A DNA stretch of 56,348 nucleotides from JANXLS01 sp038227045. GTDB taxonomy: Bacteria; Planctomycetota; SZUA-567; H5-PLA8. This document shows positions 56,214-56,348 of this stretch, piece after piece. The notes beneath the pieces are model-generated. The model searched no databases. It was given only the letters and a program-made list of their open reading frames with translations, and had not been told where the DNA came from. Where the stretch lies: NCBI GenBank assembly GCA_038227045.1, contig JBBRQD010000028.1, positions 1 to 56,348 on the forward strand, written 5' to 3'. The stretch's first letter is position 1. The number at the start of each line of letters is the position of its first letter. The translations under genes were made by a program, and so were the position numbers.

Positions 56214-56348
56214 TTGACCCGCGCATTTCTAAAGCATCATTCTCGCTTGCGGCGGGCGGCGTTGAACTTCGTTGGTCTCGCACGGCGTATCTTCCCAATA
56301 CGCCTTTGCTCGACCGCCTCGTTCAACTTGCCCGGCGCGGCGCGATAA
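56214..56348. other. Right edge of the window
   Basis: No gene was recognised. A short plus-strand frame ends with TAA at the last base, reading ...RRIFPIRLCSTASFNLPGAAR, but it has no start in the window and no family I know. Confidence 0.4.

Noticed and set aside
1..56348. CRISPR arrays, tRNA or rRNA genes
   Set aside because: No regularly spaced direct repeats and no cloverleaf or rRNA-like sequence were recognised by eye. A covariance search would be needed to exclude a tRNA fully.

Overview
This is a moderately GC-rich bacterial chromosome segment with protein-coding genes almost throughout, no rRNA or tRNA gene that I could recognise, no CRISPR array and no transposase. A signal-peptide sialate O-acetylesterase-like esterase, a large beta-helix protein, several quinoprotein-like beta-propellers, a SUMF1-domain protein with a long helical front part, and an octaheme cytochrome next to a Rieske protein together suggest an uncultured member of the PVC group (Planctomycetota-like) or a neighbouring phylum such as Sumerlaeota or Hydrogenedentota. 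This placement is an inference from gene content only.

Layout. 1-6.6 kb: GDP-L-fucose synthase, RuvC, a secreted esterase, an alpha/beta hydrolase, a membrane acyltransferase, a small membrane protein and a nucleotide-sugar epimerase. 6.5-11.4 kb (minus): 5-formyl-THF cyclo-ligase and the rpmI-rplT-pheS-pheT translation cluster, without infC and with a PheT that lacks its OB-fold domain. 11.6-17.2 kb (minus): a Rieske protein with a repeated Ala/Lys N-terminus and a 1374-residue octaheme cytochrome c with a coiled coil; no cytochrome b is beside them. 17.8-28.2 kb (plus): a strong promoter with an operator-like palindrome on its -10 box and a terminator-like leader hairpin, then a cupredoxin-like lipoprotein, coxB, coxA (A2-type), ctaA, ctaB, coxC, coxD, an ABC exporter pair, SCO and a DUF420 protein. 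This is a complete aa3 oxidase plus its heme A and copper assembly set. 28.2-37.2 kb: a small Tudor-like domain protein, a secreted beta-helix protein, a three-gene overlapping glycan cassette (flippase, GT4, PfkB kinase), an OmpA-like lipoprotein and the GTPase Der.

37.3-51.9 kb (minus) contains the most unusual part: a likely operon of two beta-propeller proteins, a DUF3311-like/SSS transporter pair, a LuxE-like acyl-adenylating enzyme, a four-helix-bundle gene between inverted repeats, an aldehyde dehydrogenase-alcohol dehydrogenase fusion, a third propeller and a HemW-like radical SAM protein. A MarR regulator is divergent at its head, with a palindrome in the shared promoter region. The enzyme set suggests uptake, activation and two-step reduction of a carboxylic acid (or the reverse oxidation). 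A DUF2201-type protein with two degenerate HExxH sites lies just downstream.

52.7-56.3 kb: a SUMF1-domain secreted protein broken by a one-base shift in an A6 run, then a MazF/PemK-type toxin-antitoxin pair bracketed by a perfect 73-bp direct repeat.

A recurring theme is the number of intergenic palindromes: at least three multi-copy families (three, three and two copies) plus several single ones. They occupy gaps between co-directional genes, and one of them forms the signal-peptide coding region of a propeller protein.
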